The position numbers were made by a program, and so were the translations under genes. Under the pieces are notes generated by a model. That model had not been told where the DNA came from and did not search any database. It worked only from the letters and a program-made list of their open reading frames with translations. Shown piece by piece: positions 36,155 to 46,022 of a stretch of DNA of 64,000 nt; position 1 is the stretch's first letter, and each line of letters begins with the position of its first letter. Source of the DNA: Nostoc sp. UHCC 0302 (GTDB lineage Bacteria > Cyanobacteriota > Cyanobacteriia > Cyanobacteriales > Nostocaceae); contig NZ_CP151099.1 in NCBI RefSeq assembly GCF_038096175.1, positions 2,730,501-2,794,500 on the forward strand. Direction: 5' to 3'.

Positions 36155-37210
36155 TTAAAATCTTGCTTCTTTTTTTAATAAATCAGGAATTGTCAAGTTG
36201 GTTGCAGTTTGTCCTTGAAATACTGTTCCTACTTTTCCAGTATAAAAATGAATATAGTTAAGATGATAGCATTCCTCTGATAAAGGTATATATTTGACAG
36301 TGTTTATTACTTCTGGTACTTTCGCAATATAAAAATCTATAAATTTATATAATACTATTTTACTACCAGAAAAGCGGGGATTAATATAGATAAATAAAGG
36401 TCTAGAAAATGGTTGATACTCGCCTTGCTTTACACTTTGTACTGATGGGAATACTGCCCCTTGACCCCGATCAACTGCTAAGGCTTTAAGCTTATTTATA
36501 TATTTTTCGTAATATGCATAGCCAAAGTACCCCAAGGCGTTTGGGTCTTTACTTATACTATCTACTAATACCTCATCATCTTCATTGGCTGTATAATCAC
36601 TGCGGCTAGCTCTAATTTTACCTACAGCTACTTGTGTAAAGTAGTCGAAAGTACCAGATTTTTTATCAGCACCATACAAGTTGAGTGGGCGATCTGGCCA
36701 AGATGCACGTACTTGGTTCCATCGGGTGATTTTTCCTTGTGCTGATGGCTCCCAAATCTTTTTCAATTCTGCTACTGTAATATCTTTTGCCCAGTTGTTT
36801 TGCGGATTAACTGCGATAGTTAAAGCATCAAAAGCAATAGGTAACTCCATGTACACAATCCCATTTTTTTTACAAGCTTCCATTTCTAACGAGAGAATTG
36901 GTCGTGAAGCATTATTAATATCTGTCTCTCCCGCACAAAATTTTGTAAACCCAGCCGTAGTACCTGAAATCTTTACTTGAATTTGTGCTGGATACGCTGA
37001 CGAACTTTGAAATTTGTTAGCAATCAATTGTGTAATGGGATAAGCTGTGCTAGAACCATCAATTTTGATTGTTGTCGTTTTGTTTTCAGAATTTATTACT
37101 TTAGCTGCTTGCTTTAATTGCTGAGTTTGAGCAGATGAGTTGTTTTTTACTCCACAGCTACTTGCCGAAAATAATACACAAAGCGCGAAAGCTAATTTTT
37201 TTATATTCAT
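36155..37210 (-). CDS. PstS-family phosphate-binding lipoprotein
   Basis: The 351 residues start with a lipoprotein signal (lipobox SASSC, Cys about 19). The mature part reads IKIDGSSTAYPITQLIANKF, KISGTTAGFTKFCAGETDIN and NASRPI, the phosphate-cradle loops of SphX/PstS-like proteins, and continues YGADKKSGTFDYF and NALGYFGYAYY. It should bind phosphate at the outer face of the cytoplasmic membrane for an ABC importer. No pstCAB genes are adjacent, so it is an orphan binding protein, perhaps inserted between the two DUF488 parts. Confidence 0.88.
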   Translation of the reverse strand: MNIKKLAFALCVLFSASSCGVKNNSSAQTQQLKQAAKVINSENKTTTIKIDGSSTAYPITQLIANKFQSSSAYPAQIQVKISGTTAGFTKFCAGETDINNASRPILSLEMEACKKNGIVYMELPIAFDALTIAVNPQNNWAKDITVAELKKIWEPSAQGKITRWNQVRASWPDRPLNLYGADKKSGTFDYFTQVAVGKIRASRSDYTANEDDEVLVDSISKDPNALGYFGYAYYEKYINKLKALAVDRGQGAVFPSVQSVKQGEYQPFSRPLFIYINPRFSGSKIVLYKFIDFYIAKVPEVINTVKYIPLSEECYHLNYIHFYTGKVGTVFQGQTATNLTIPDLLKKEARF

Positions 37211-37636
37211 TTATCTCACTCTTAACAATTATCCATAGAATATTTAAAGGCTCATCGTATTAACATCGACCGTGTTAATATCTGAAATCATTTGATAGTT
37301 TAAACATCAAGTACTATTGGTAATTTTATTTACAATAAAAATTTTTAGATAAAAACTTTATTTAGTTAAGCCTACAGCAAAGTTGGTATAGAGTCTCGGA
37401 GTGTTAGCAAAATCATCGATTGAGATGTTGAAAACCGCTTGAGTGAAATTTTTGTTCCGACACTACTATTTTCAGGCAGGTATAATGAAGTAACCCCAGC
37501 TTGTATAGAAAAATTAAAGAAGGGTATGTTTGTTTGTGAGTAAGTGCTATTTGAAAACAGTTCACATATGCCTCATTTGGAAGAAATAGAAAGATTTATA
37601 TAAGTATTATCCAAATTCGTGAATCGAGTAGAACGT
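37211..37636. other. Promoter-side gap of the PstS-like gene
   Basis: These ~430 bp hold no coding frame. They are AT-rich near 37.3 kb. I looked for Pho-box-like direct repeats and saw none I could support. Confidence 0.3.
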
Positions 37637-37885
37637 AATCAGACTTGAATACGAGCGCCGATTTCTGTTGATTCTCCAATCCCAGCACAGTTGATTAACC
37701 TTTGGATGCGGAAACAGCAGCTTTTCTAGTGCAGATATTACACTGTGTTGTTCCTTTGAAATCGAGGATTTCTGCCACAGGCATATCGCCCTTGCGGGAG
37801 GTGATTGGGCGTTCGTCCTTGACGCTACCAGAATTGTGGGGCGGGGAAGTTGGATTAGCGAATGCTCAAATGTCTACAATTTGTG
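37637..37885 (+). pseudogene. 3' part of a second DUF488 gene, frameshifted
   Basis: The DNA from CTTGAATACGAGCGCCG resembles 35229-35330 in the first DUF488 gene, including GATGCGGAAACAGCAGC and AGTGCAGATATTACA. It then continues where that copy fails: one frame reads SADITLCCSFEIEDFCHRHI, with the conserved C-H-R. A one-base shift restores REVIGRSSLTLPELWGGEVG, the DUF488 tail. At least two frameshifts and the missing 5' half make it a pseudogene. The open frame 37702-38112 crosses it in another phase. Confidence 0.65.
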
Positions 37886-38108
37886 GGCAAAATAAGGGTA
37901 ACGGTTTAACCGATACCCAAGTTCCTGATAGCTTACTAAGTAAAGAGTTTTACACTCGTAACCCCACCAAGTCAATCACATCACAATCCAGCAGTGATAA
38001 AGGTGCAATTACCCAAACTATTGTCCTTTCAAGGGAACAATCTACAGTTGAATCTTTTGGTACTCATAATGAGAGTACCCTTCTACCAGTCAAATCTACA
38101 CCGAACAC

Positions 38109-38369
38109 TTGACCATTCCTGAACTGCTTGGTGGTGTCAAGAGTTACGACTACCTTCCTCCCGCCTGGGAGAATGTGGAGGTTATTGCAGATTTAGCAAT
38201 CGGAACTCCAGTAGAAGTCTACAACCTCGTCTCCCGGCAGTGGCAACCTGGGGTAGTGAAGGACTACTGGGAGCTAGGGGGCTTTCTGGTGGTGCGCTGT
38301 GGGAGACGGGTACAGAAGGTCTTCAGTGGGGAGTGTGTGGCGGTGTTTGTGGGGGAGAGAAGGCTGTAG
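38109..38369 (+). CDS. Unknown protein with SH3-like C-terminal domain, possibly a fragment
   Basis: The frame starts at TTG 38109, overlapping the end of the longer frame before it. It reads TIPELLGGVKSYDYLPPAWE then IGTPVEVYNLVSRQWQPGVV, GGFLVVRCGRRVQKVFSGEC and VAVF, a beta-rich small domain. KSYDYLP followed by a V-I pair also occurs in the protein at 48872-49753. There is no proper start site, so it is probably the C-terminal piece of a larger accessory gene. Function unknown. Confidence 0.45.
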   Translation: MTIPELLGGVKSYDYLPPAWENVEVIADLAIGTPVEVYNLVSRQWQPGVVKDYWELGGFLVVRCGRRVQKVFSGECVAVFVGERRL

Positions 38370-38408
38370 CAAACTCTACTGTGCAGTAGTAAAAATTACG
38401 AAAATTAT

Positions 38409-40463
38409 CTACTCGCCACGCAACTTCTTGAGTTCTGCATCTGTAAACGGATTTTTGCCAACCCGTAACTCTTTCACCCAGCTTTGACGCTGTACTTTTT
38501 TAGCTTTAAGTGATTCAAGCTTATATCCTTGAGATAATTTAATTTTTTTATCAAGCTGAACAATATATGCTTCAAAGTCTGCAATTGCTCCTTTGAAATC
38601 CCCTGTCAACGCTCTGGCTAACCCATGGCTGTGTTGCATACTGTGATCATCTGGCGAAAGTGCAACGGCTTTATCGCAGGCAGGCAACACAATGTTGGCT
38701 TGTCTTTTTAAGCTACCTTGCTTACACAGAGAATGCCAATTTTCAGCAGAGACTTTCATCTTACTATTAAATGCTTGGGCTTTACTATAAGCTTCTAACG
38801 CTTCTTTAAATTTCTCCTGTATAACAAGGCTTGTACCTTCGTCAATCAAAATCGAGACAGCTTTCGCCTTTGGTTCAATCTCTAATTTGGAATCTAGTTT
38901 CAAAGCTTTTTGAAAATTAACAACTGCACTCTCAAGATTGCCTGCTTGTGCTAACTCTTCACCCTGAGCAACTAGAGAAGAAGAATCAGCTAATTGCTGC
39001 GCTTTTTTGCTTGGGTCAGTTGGGTCAAGTTTTAAATCAACATCCCACTCCTGTGCTTTGTGAAACTTAGTAACAGCAGCTTGGATATTACCCTTGCGTG
39101 CTAAGTTTTCACCTTGAGCAACTAACGCACTAGCCGCTTGTTTTTTGATTTCTGAAATCTGGCAAGCTGATAATTCTTCCAAGATATCAGGATGAATAGC
39201 GAGATAATTATTCAGCCAACTACAACCATCTTTTAATAAATTATCTAAATTTAAATCCCAAAGTTTTACTGTCTTGTCATAACTTGCAGTGGCGATGGTC
39301 TGGTTATCCGGACTGAAACTTACACTATTGACTTCACCGCTATGCCCCTCTAAACGGTTACGTTCTCTAAATTGATTTTCGCCTAATTGTAAATAGCTCG
39401 CCTCCCGTAGCGCTACAATTGTCTCCATCCTGATATTATTTGATTTTGAAGCTTCTGTATTCTTCAGATTTCCCCCTGCTTTTAAGGATTGTATTAAAGC
39501 ATCAAAGTTTTGTTCTGAAAGCAAAAGTGCTTCACTAGAATTAACTAATGCTTTAATTTCGTTAATTGTGGCTTGATTTCTTTGTTCTTGAGCTTGCTGT
39601 GTTTGAAAGAACGCTGTAACTGCCAGTACAGCTAAAACTACTCCGGCTGCAACTGAACCAAACAGAGCGCGTTTCAAAAAACTATTAAGTTTAGCTTCAC
39701 CAAGTTTTCTTTGTTCTTCACTGAGTTTTCTTTGCTCTTCACTGAGTCTTCTTTGTTCTTCACTGAGTTTTCTTTGCTGCTTTTCTTGTTCTAGTTGAGC
39801 CATCAACTGATTTAGCTTCGGCTCCTGCTGCTGGCGAACAAGCACAGCGATGTAATCATGTACTAGCTGATAACGATCAAGCGGATTCTCTGGTAACAAA
39901 ATTACTAAGCCAGATTTGACTAAAATCTCTAACACCAAATCTAAATTACTACTGCCGGTAGCTAAATCTGCTGTCAAGACTTGCAGTTCCCGCTCTAATT
40001 CTACAAGAGTCTTTAGTGGACGTGTCCCTTTCTCATCGGTAAGTAAGTACAACAAAAACTCGGCTGTCTGCTGATTCTCGACACCGCAATCATTAACGAC
40101 TTCAGCCAAATAGCCTTTAACTAGTTCTTCTCTCCTACCACGCTCCTGATATTTTGCCAGAGTCGTTATGTTCTCAGTTTGTAATTGCGCTCCCACTATC
40201 TGCAACTCAATTGGACGTACCTCACCTAGTTCACTAGCTAAATCATTTACTAATTGTTCAATTAAAGCTTGTTCTAATTGAAAACTAGTAGTCTGGGTCA
40301 AACGCTGGATGATTGACTTGGTATCTTCAGGTGAAAAATTACCTAACTCATAAAGAACATTGTTACTAAGAAGATCATTCCCAATAATTGCCATACTAGA
40401 CAAGCGATTACATTCCAGCAAATAATGCAGGTAATCCACTCGCAATGACAAAATTACTTTCAC
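38409..40463 (-). pseudogene. nSTAND-TPR-WD40 protein, C-terminal part
   Basis: This is in frame with the part at 40494-42221 across a single TAA. The 684 residues continue KVILSLRVDYLHYLLE (end of the NTPase), then a winged-helix/helical arm, a heptad repeat KLSEEQRRLSEEQRKLSEEQ, one membrane helix (about 268-286), just one WD40 unit (GHSGEVNSVSFSPDN to TVKLWDL), the GCSWLNNYL tail module and a C-terminal TPR region. Relatives carry many WD40 units, so the propeller seems collapsed to one. If translated alone it would start at ATG 40463 but lack the P-loop. Confidence 0.75.
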
Positions 40464-40493
40464 TGACAGAATATTTAAGCATTCTCCCAGAAA

Positions 40494-42221
40494 TTAAAAA
40501 AACTGCTGTCTTTGATGCAGTTTAGTATAAACAAAGAAAAACTCTTCAAACTGGTCAAAAATCAGCACTGTTCTGAGATTGTGCTGTTCATTTTCCCGCA
40601 GTTGGGTAATTAAAGCAGAACTTTGAAATTCTGAACTGACAACTTCAAGTTTCAAAGATTCTTCATTCTTAGCTCTCCCTTTCTGTTCTAATGTCTCCCG
40701 CATTAGCTTTCCTAGTTCTTCTACCCAATTGGTATAAACTCGCATTGCTACGGGTAGATAGTCTTGAATGCCTACGCTTTTATTCTTTAAAGCTGGAACT
40801 AACCCAGCATTTACCAGCGAACTTTTACCTACACCAGACTGCCCATGAATGACTATTAGTTTGTGATCATGCCGTCCTAAACGTTCAACCAATCGTTCAA
40901 TATCTAGTAACCGACCTGATGCAGCGATTTCAGGGGCAATGCTTTCTTGAATGTCAGTTTTGCTTAGTGCTACTTGAGCCTGCTTTGTTGACTGTAATCT
41001 TCCTGCACCAATAAACGCTCGTAAACCAAACTGCTGTTCAATAGACCTCTGCTGCTGTTTGGTTTCATAAGCTTTGAGATATTCTTTCTTCTCAAAGTAG
41101 AGTATTTGCAAGTAACTAAGAATATCGAGATGAAGCTGTAAATCTTTTATAGAGCTGCTAGGATCTCTTGCAGCTTCTAAGTTGACAATTGCCTCTTGGG
41201 GTGAGCCTAATTCATATTCAGCCTGTGCCAAAATAAAGTGATACAGGCTTAAATCGTATGGAATAGTTGGTTTTTCTGGACTGCCAGACACTACCCCTGA
41301 ACTATCTGTTACTTCTGTGCCAGAAATTACTGGTAAGATATCTTTTGCTTTTTGTGCTAATTCTTTAGCTTCGCTCCAGCGCGATTGAGCCAGTGCAACC
41401 TGGGCTAAAAAACCGTAATCTTTCGCTAACTTTATAAGCTGAATGTTAGCTTGATGTACTTCTAAAGCAAGTGAAGCTAAATATTTGAGTTGCTCCCACT
41501 CTTTTAAATCACGTAGGATATTACCAAATTTGGTAATAGAGCTAGCAATTAAATCTTGACTATTAGCTTCGTTAAGATATGTAATATATTCTTGCGTATA
41601 TTGGCGCGTTACTTGCCAATCTAGATGACTGGTATCTTTTATTTTAAAAGCTTTGAGATAATAACAGTAAGCTATCTCACCTAGAATCTTTCCCTGTCTT
41701 TGGGTATTATTCAGTTGTTGCCATAGCAATAAGGCTTTTTGGTAATACTTTAAAGCTTCGTCTATTTTCTTATTAGTTTGTTTTACAAAACCTAGCACAG
41801 AGGCTAAATTAGCTTCTGTTTCCTGGTCATTAGACCGCAATTCTCTCTGTGCTGCCTCTAATTCTAATTCTAGTATAGAGTATTTATTTATACTTAAATT
41901 ACTGCCAAAATATTCATCAGCAAGTTGTTTAATGAATTGGCTTAAATCAGGCTGCGCGATCGCAAAACTTCTGCTAGTTCCCCAGCTTTCCAGATCAGGG
42001 GCAATCTCCATGATCGTGTGGTGGATTTCTTCACTAATCCACACGACTACGGGAATAGACAAGTTTTTGCGAAATTCTTCGCGTACCTGATTAGCACTTG
42101 TCAACATCTGCGGTAAATCCTGCAATGATTCCCAGCCGACAATCATCAAAGCTTGGGTATCTGGCTGTAATTCTTCACGGATTGCAGTGTAGAGAGTTCT
42201 TTCCGATTCTTTAAGTTGCAA
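40494..42221 (-). pseudogene. nSTAND-TPR NTPase, N-terminal part ending in premature TAA
   Basis: The 575 residues open at TTG 42221 with LKESERTLYTAIREELQP and GWESLQDLPQMLTSANQVRE, already inside the family's N-terminal module, so the first segment is missing. A TPR array follows (about 135-400), then the NTPase: Walker A GQSGVGKSSLV (460-470) and Walker B VLIFDQFEEFFFV (about 545-557). The frame ends QRQQFF-TAA and reads on without shift as FLGECLNILSVKVILSLR. Relatives have a Glu-type codon at the stop, so a single nonsense change broke it. Such proteins are candidate NLR-like immune or signalling ATPases. Confidence 0.8.
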
Positions 42222-42231
42222 TACCTGAATT

Positions 42232-42720
42232 TTACACCACCAATCCCTTCTTACCCTGCTGCTTTAACTTGGCGATCGCCGGCTCTAGCAGCTCTCGGTT
42301 AATCGCTTCCAGCAGTCTGGTCTTCTGTGGCCCCAGGTACTGGTTCAGTTTCTCCCGCAGTTGAGGGTTACTCTTTGTCTTCGCTGTGATTTCCCCGATA
42401 CCCAACGCTAGGGAGAACTTCTCTTTTTCTGTAGACAAGCCAACATCGCCAACTGGTGTTTTTACCTTGAACCCCGTCACCTCGGAGTCTAGCGCCCTCA
42501 ATGCCCCTTGCAGCAGTTCATGGAATTTGTTCGGTTCAGAGAGCGTGATTTTCTCCAGGCTTTGGCTTACACAATGCGCGATCGCGAGTAACACATCAGT
42601 CATTTCTAAGTCTTCGCTGGATTCAAAATACACCACATGAAAGTCCAGCGCTTCGAGTTCCACCTGTACGGTTGCCGTAGGCATCGCTTGGTTTGTGGGT
42701 GTTACCGGGTATCTCTGCAT
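42232..42720 (-). pseudogene. Internal fragment of another P-loop ATPase gene
   Basis: From VQVELEALDFHVVYFESSED the frame matches the middle of cyanobacterial ATPases with a KSTEL Walker A upstream and a DNLDR Walker B downstream. It includes DVLLAIAHCVSQSLEKI, GFKVKTPVGDVGLSTEKEKF and KTRLLEAINRELLEPAIAKL and stops at KKGLVV just before the Walker B. Both conserved ATP motifs are thus cut off. The first ~15 residues (QRYPVTPTNQAMPTA) are junction sequence. It abuts the 5'-truncated nSTAND gene with 10 bp between, consistent with recombination between two ATPase genes. Confidence 0.65.
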
Positions 42721-42819
42721 GGCGAAGATTTGGGGGATTGGTCGGAGCTTGGAGTACTGGGGGTGCTGTCTCTTTTACAGCAGGAGTTCTATCGGGGGCG
42801 GTTGGTGGCGACGGTGGGG

Positions 42820-43413
42820 TCAGGTTGAGGGTGGAGTGTCTTGTGGGGGCGATGAGTGGGTAGTTAAGTTTAATTGGAAAAGCAATTTTTTTGGTACGTT
42901 TCGTGCTTTTTCTAATCCTCGCACGTTATCCCAGTTTGTATCTTCATCCCAAATAATATTGAGAAGGTCAGCGTCATAGAGGTAAGCGCCAGAGAGGTAA
43001 GCGCCAGAGAGGTAAGCGCCCAAGAGGTTAGCACCATTGAGGTAAGCGCCATCGAGGTTCGCACCATCAAGGTTAGCACTATTGAGGTTAACGCCATCGA
43101 GGTTCGCACCATCAAGGTTAGCGCCAGAGAGGTATGCGCGTGAGAAGTTAACGCCATCAAGGTAAGTGCCAGAGAGGTTAGCACCATCGAGGTTCGCACC
43201 ATCAAGGTTAGCACCAGAGAGGTAAGCGCCATTGAGGTTAGCACTATCAAGGTTAGCGCCAGAGAGGTTGGCACGTGAAAGGTTAGCGCTATTGAGGTTA
43301 GCCCCGCTAAAATCTGTATTTTGGATATCTGCATAACTAAAGTTTGCCCCAGTCAAGTCTTGACCTTTGAAAGAATGACCTATTAGATTTTGACCGGAGT
43401 AGTCAAGGAGCAT
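42820..43413 (-). CDS. Pentapeptide-repeat protein
   Basis: The 197 residues contain a short N-cap (LLDYSGQNLIGHSFKGQDL) and about 25 pentapeptide repeats (A-N-L-D-G, A-Y-L-S-G) to about residue 150, forming a right-handed beta-helix. A cap WDEDTNWDNVRGLEKARNVP follows, with a Pro/Ser tail. The DNA is a run of 15-bp units such as AGGTTAGCACCATCG, prone to slippage. Past the stop the same strand encodes a proline-rich stretch in another frame (PPSPPTAPDRTP), suggesting it was once longer and joined to the ATPase downstream. Confidence 0.85.
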   Translation of the reverse strand: MLLDYSGQNLIGHSFKGQDLTGANFSYADIQNTDFSGANLNSANLSRANLSGANLDSANLNGAYLSGANLDGANLDGANLSGTYLDGVNFSRAYLSGANLDGANLDGVNLNSANLDGANLDGAYLNGANLLGAYLSGAYLSGAYLYDADLLNIIWDEDTNWDNVRGLEKARNVPKKLLFQLNLTTHSSPPQDTPPST

Positions 43414-43570
43414 AACAACTGCTGTTAAATATAAAGGTTTATGCTTGCTACAATTGAGGTTAACGCTTTTACGGACTGTAGCGCAATAGTCCGGCTACAG
43501 CGAGTAAACAACACACTGCACGAGAATTTCAATTGCTGACAATGGGTGCAGGCTCTCTTGAAGCCACTGT

Positions 43571-43608
43571 AATAAAAAACTGCCCAGGAGTAGAACCGGA
43601 GCAGTTTT
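43571..43608 (-). terminator. Likely intrinsic terminator (minus strand)
   Basis: Read on the minus strand, AAAACTGC and GCAGTTTT form an 8-bp stem with a ~17-base loop, followed by TTATT. It lies 128 bp downstream of the small frame ending at 43736 and would end that transcript, separating it from the pentapeptide gene. Confidence 0.5.
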
Positions 43609-43735
43609 AAGCAGTGGAATTTATATAAGGGACTTTTAGGCTGTTGTCCCTGGCTTTATATATAAGAGATTCGGTATGTAATATTCTTCAGCTAGAGTTT
43701 TGGACTTTCCAGAAAGACACAAAACAAGGCAGTTA

Positions 43736-43867
43736 TTATTCCAATTTGATATCAGGTGCTTTTACTTGACGAGTTGCCCCTCCTTGTCGATTATCAGGAA
43801 AGCCTACTTTAGGTGGTTTAAAATTACCTTGATTTTTTAACAATTGTTCTTGTTTAGCTTTTACCAC
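43736..43867 (-). CDS. Small basic protein of unknown function
   Basis: GTG 43867 has GGGAGAAGG five bases upstream, a strong ribosome-binding site. The 43-residue product reads VKAKQEQLLKNQGNFKPPKV, GFPDNRQGGATRQ and VKAPDIKLE. PP-x-x-G-x-P-x-NR-x-GGATR resembles the start of secreted cyanobacterial DUF928 proteins, but the rest of that family and any signal peptide are missing. It could be a genuine small protein or a mis-placed fragment. Confidence 0.45.
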   Translation of the reverse strand: MVKAKQEQLLKNQGNFKPPKVGFPDNRQGGATRQVKAPDIKLE

Positions 43868-44991
43868 TTTCCTTCTCCCTTGTATTTACTTAGAGTCTAG
43901 AATTAAGCTTACTTAAGGCTACAACACAAAAGCAATGTCTTATATAGAGTTATCTAGGTTGTTGTCAAGTTTTACGCAAAAGAACCAAAAACTTTGAAAG
44001 TGTCATTGCATAAGGATTTGTCGCTCTTAACCCAAGGAATGGGAACAACACCATCGGCCGAATACATGACACCCATTAGTTGTCACACATTTAGACAAGC
44101 TCTACTGTATAATTACACTGCTCTGTTGCCCCACCTAAGCCGCAATGTTCAAGCTATGTCTGGCGATCGCCGTACTCCTTCGGAGAAGCAAGCTACGTGC
44201 TAGCATCTCCATTAACGTAGCCTCTCACGAGTGGGAGAAGTCCAAGGCTTAAGAACAGCTTATCGCCATTGCAACCGTGTTTCGAGGGAGCAGCGTACAG
44301 AGCATAAATGATTAAACGCAGATAAAATCGAGAGTATAGAGATACTGCTGGGCGTTCGCCCAGGCGCATTGGCATTCGCAGAGCGTCTCGTAGAGAAGCC
44401 ATCACTCCCTTATGCATGAGAACTGCGTTGCCTTCCGGTTTAAATCACTCTGCCAGCTTTGATATGATGAGTTAGTTAGACCGAATCGCTTTCCTATGTT
44501 CACCTGAAGTACCTACATAAGCGACGCCGGACAATCAACTAATCGCCTCGACAGAATTGAGAGAAAAAAGCGAGCAAGTTGCTGCTAATCTCTAAGCAGA
44601 ATATCGCTCGTATCTGCGTACTCATCACCTTTCATCCATGAGCAATTCCAGTCTTGTCTATAATGCCGTTACCACAGTACACTCAAGAGCGATCGCTTAG
44701 GAGCGTTTCTTTTATAGCAGCGAAGATTCGGTATTTTGTTCCAACTGCTTGAGCAAAATGTATCATATTTTAATTGTTCCTTGTGAGCGCCGCTCATGGA
44801 GTCTCTTGCAAAAGTAACTTTTGCACTCTTGTGGGAAAAGGGTAAAGGTTTTTTCTTATTCCTTTCCGCCTTCCCCCTGCCCTTTTCCCCACAAGTGCCA
44901 AGAAGTCTACTGGAGACTGTTGCTAAAATAACGTGCAATCATCAGTCACAACTTTATATAATCCCTATAGAGGACTAAGCTGAAAGCAAAA
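43868..44991. other. 1.1-kb gap with repeats and a long hairpin
   Basis: No supported gene is seen. Short members of the palindromic repeat family lie near 44170-44208 (TACTCCTTCGGAGAAGCAAG) and 44350-44402 (GCAGAGCGTCTCGTAGAGAAG). At 44824-44898 CTTGTGGGAAAAGGG and CCCTTTTCCCCACAAG face each other around a 30-base loop, a long imperfect hairpin. A minus frame at 43972-44076 (MGVMYSADGVVPIPWVKSDK start) is coding-like but lacks a ribosome-binding site. Confidence 0.5.
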
Positions 44992-45339
44992 ATGACTGAC
45001 ACGCCTGAGTACTTCCCCAACAGACTAGACCGCATTGAACAAATAATGCTAGGGCTTGCCGAACGACAAGCCAATACTCAAGTGCAGTTAGATAACCTAG
45101 CGCTTAGACAAGCTACCTCCCAGATCCAACTCGATGAGCTAAAACGGGAAATGCGAGAACTGACTAGCAACGTTGACCGTGTGCTAAGTCGTAGTGCAAT
45201 TTTAGATGATGTACTACTTGAGTTACGTGAAAGCCACGAGATACACCAGCGTAACTTTGAAGAACACCAACGCACTACAAACGCAGCACTACAGAGTCTT
45301 GAGGCCATCTTGTTGCAGTTGACGAGAAATCATTCTTGA
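44992..45339 (+). CDS. Small coiled-coil protein
   Basis: The 115 residues are almost entirely heptad-like: LDRIEQIMLGLAERQANTQV, LDELKREMRELTSNVDRVLS and LRESHEIHQRNFEEHQRTT. This predicts a parallel coiled coil with no catalytic domain. Similar small proteins are frequent in Nostocales and may act as scaffolds. The start has no strong ribosome-binding site, and no partner gene is adjacent. Confidence 0.6.
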   Translation: MTDTPEYFPNRLDRIEQIMLGLAERQANTQVQLDNLALRQATSQIQLDELKREMRELTSNVDRVLSRSAILDDVLLELRESHEIHQRNFEEHQRTTNAALQSLEAILLQLTRNHS

Positions 45340-46022
45340 GGCGCGATCCTTGAGTTAAAGTTTTGTGTTTTATGCAGAAATCACGAAAAATCTTGAAACT
45401 GCCGTCACACAAGAGTTAAGCGTCAGTATCAACACCACCACCCATGTAACCCAGTCAGATGTATGACAACCATTGGTTTACATTCGTCACTCTGTGGCAT
45501 ACCATCATCAGCCTCGGATAACTCCGGGACTATTGTGTACGCTCGCTCCCAAGAGTAAAGTGCGCTATTCATCCAGCGAAGCGGTCACCTGCTCCAGAAT
45601 CCAGTTGTTTAACCTCAGATAACCCAAGGCAGTAGCACGCAGCCTGAAATAGTACATATACACTTATAATAAGCGAAAATTATCCTAAAATGGTGGTTAG
45701 AGCCAGTACAATGCTATGAATTCTACTTTTCTATTTTTTATTCTGGTCAAAATCTCATTTTTAAAATTTTGCTTTCTCGGAGCGCTTAATTGGTTTTTTA
45801 GTAAAAGTTCAAGCATTACTATTGACCTTTTTCTGATTTTCAGATGGCTAAGTAAAATTAAAATCTATTAACTTTAGTATCTATAAGTTTATGTACTAGT
45901 TTATACATTCCAATGGAAACCTCTAGTTATTTTTTTAATAGATATTAGCTATCTAGTAACTTGATAATAGCTATCTTGATTTGATAAGTGGTGTGATCTT
46001 AATCACAAGAAATAGCTTCGAA
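45340..46022. other. 680-bp gap, partly decayed sequence
   Basis: No intact gene is seen. The minus strand near 45.36-45.47 kb carries LLCDGSFKIFRDF-like coding traces related to the frame at 43972-44076. The 45.66-46.0 kb part is very AT-rich and leads into the transposase remnant. Confidence 0.35.

Noticed and set aside
37702-38112. 136-codon plus-strand frame as an intact gene
   Set aside because: Its first part is an out-of-phase reading of the DUF488 remnant, and the rest is low-complexity Ser/Thr/Gln without a family.
42912-43334. 140-codon frame of repeated LTSLALT-type residues
   Set aside because: It is another frame of the pentapeptide gene's 15-bp repeats.
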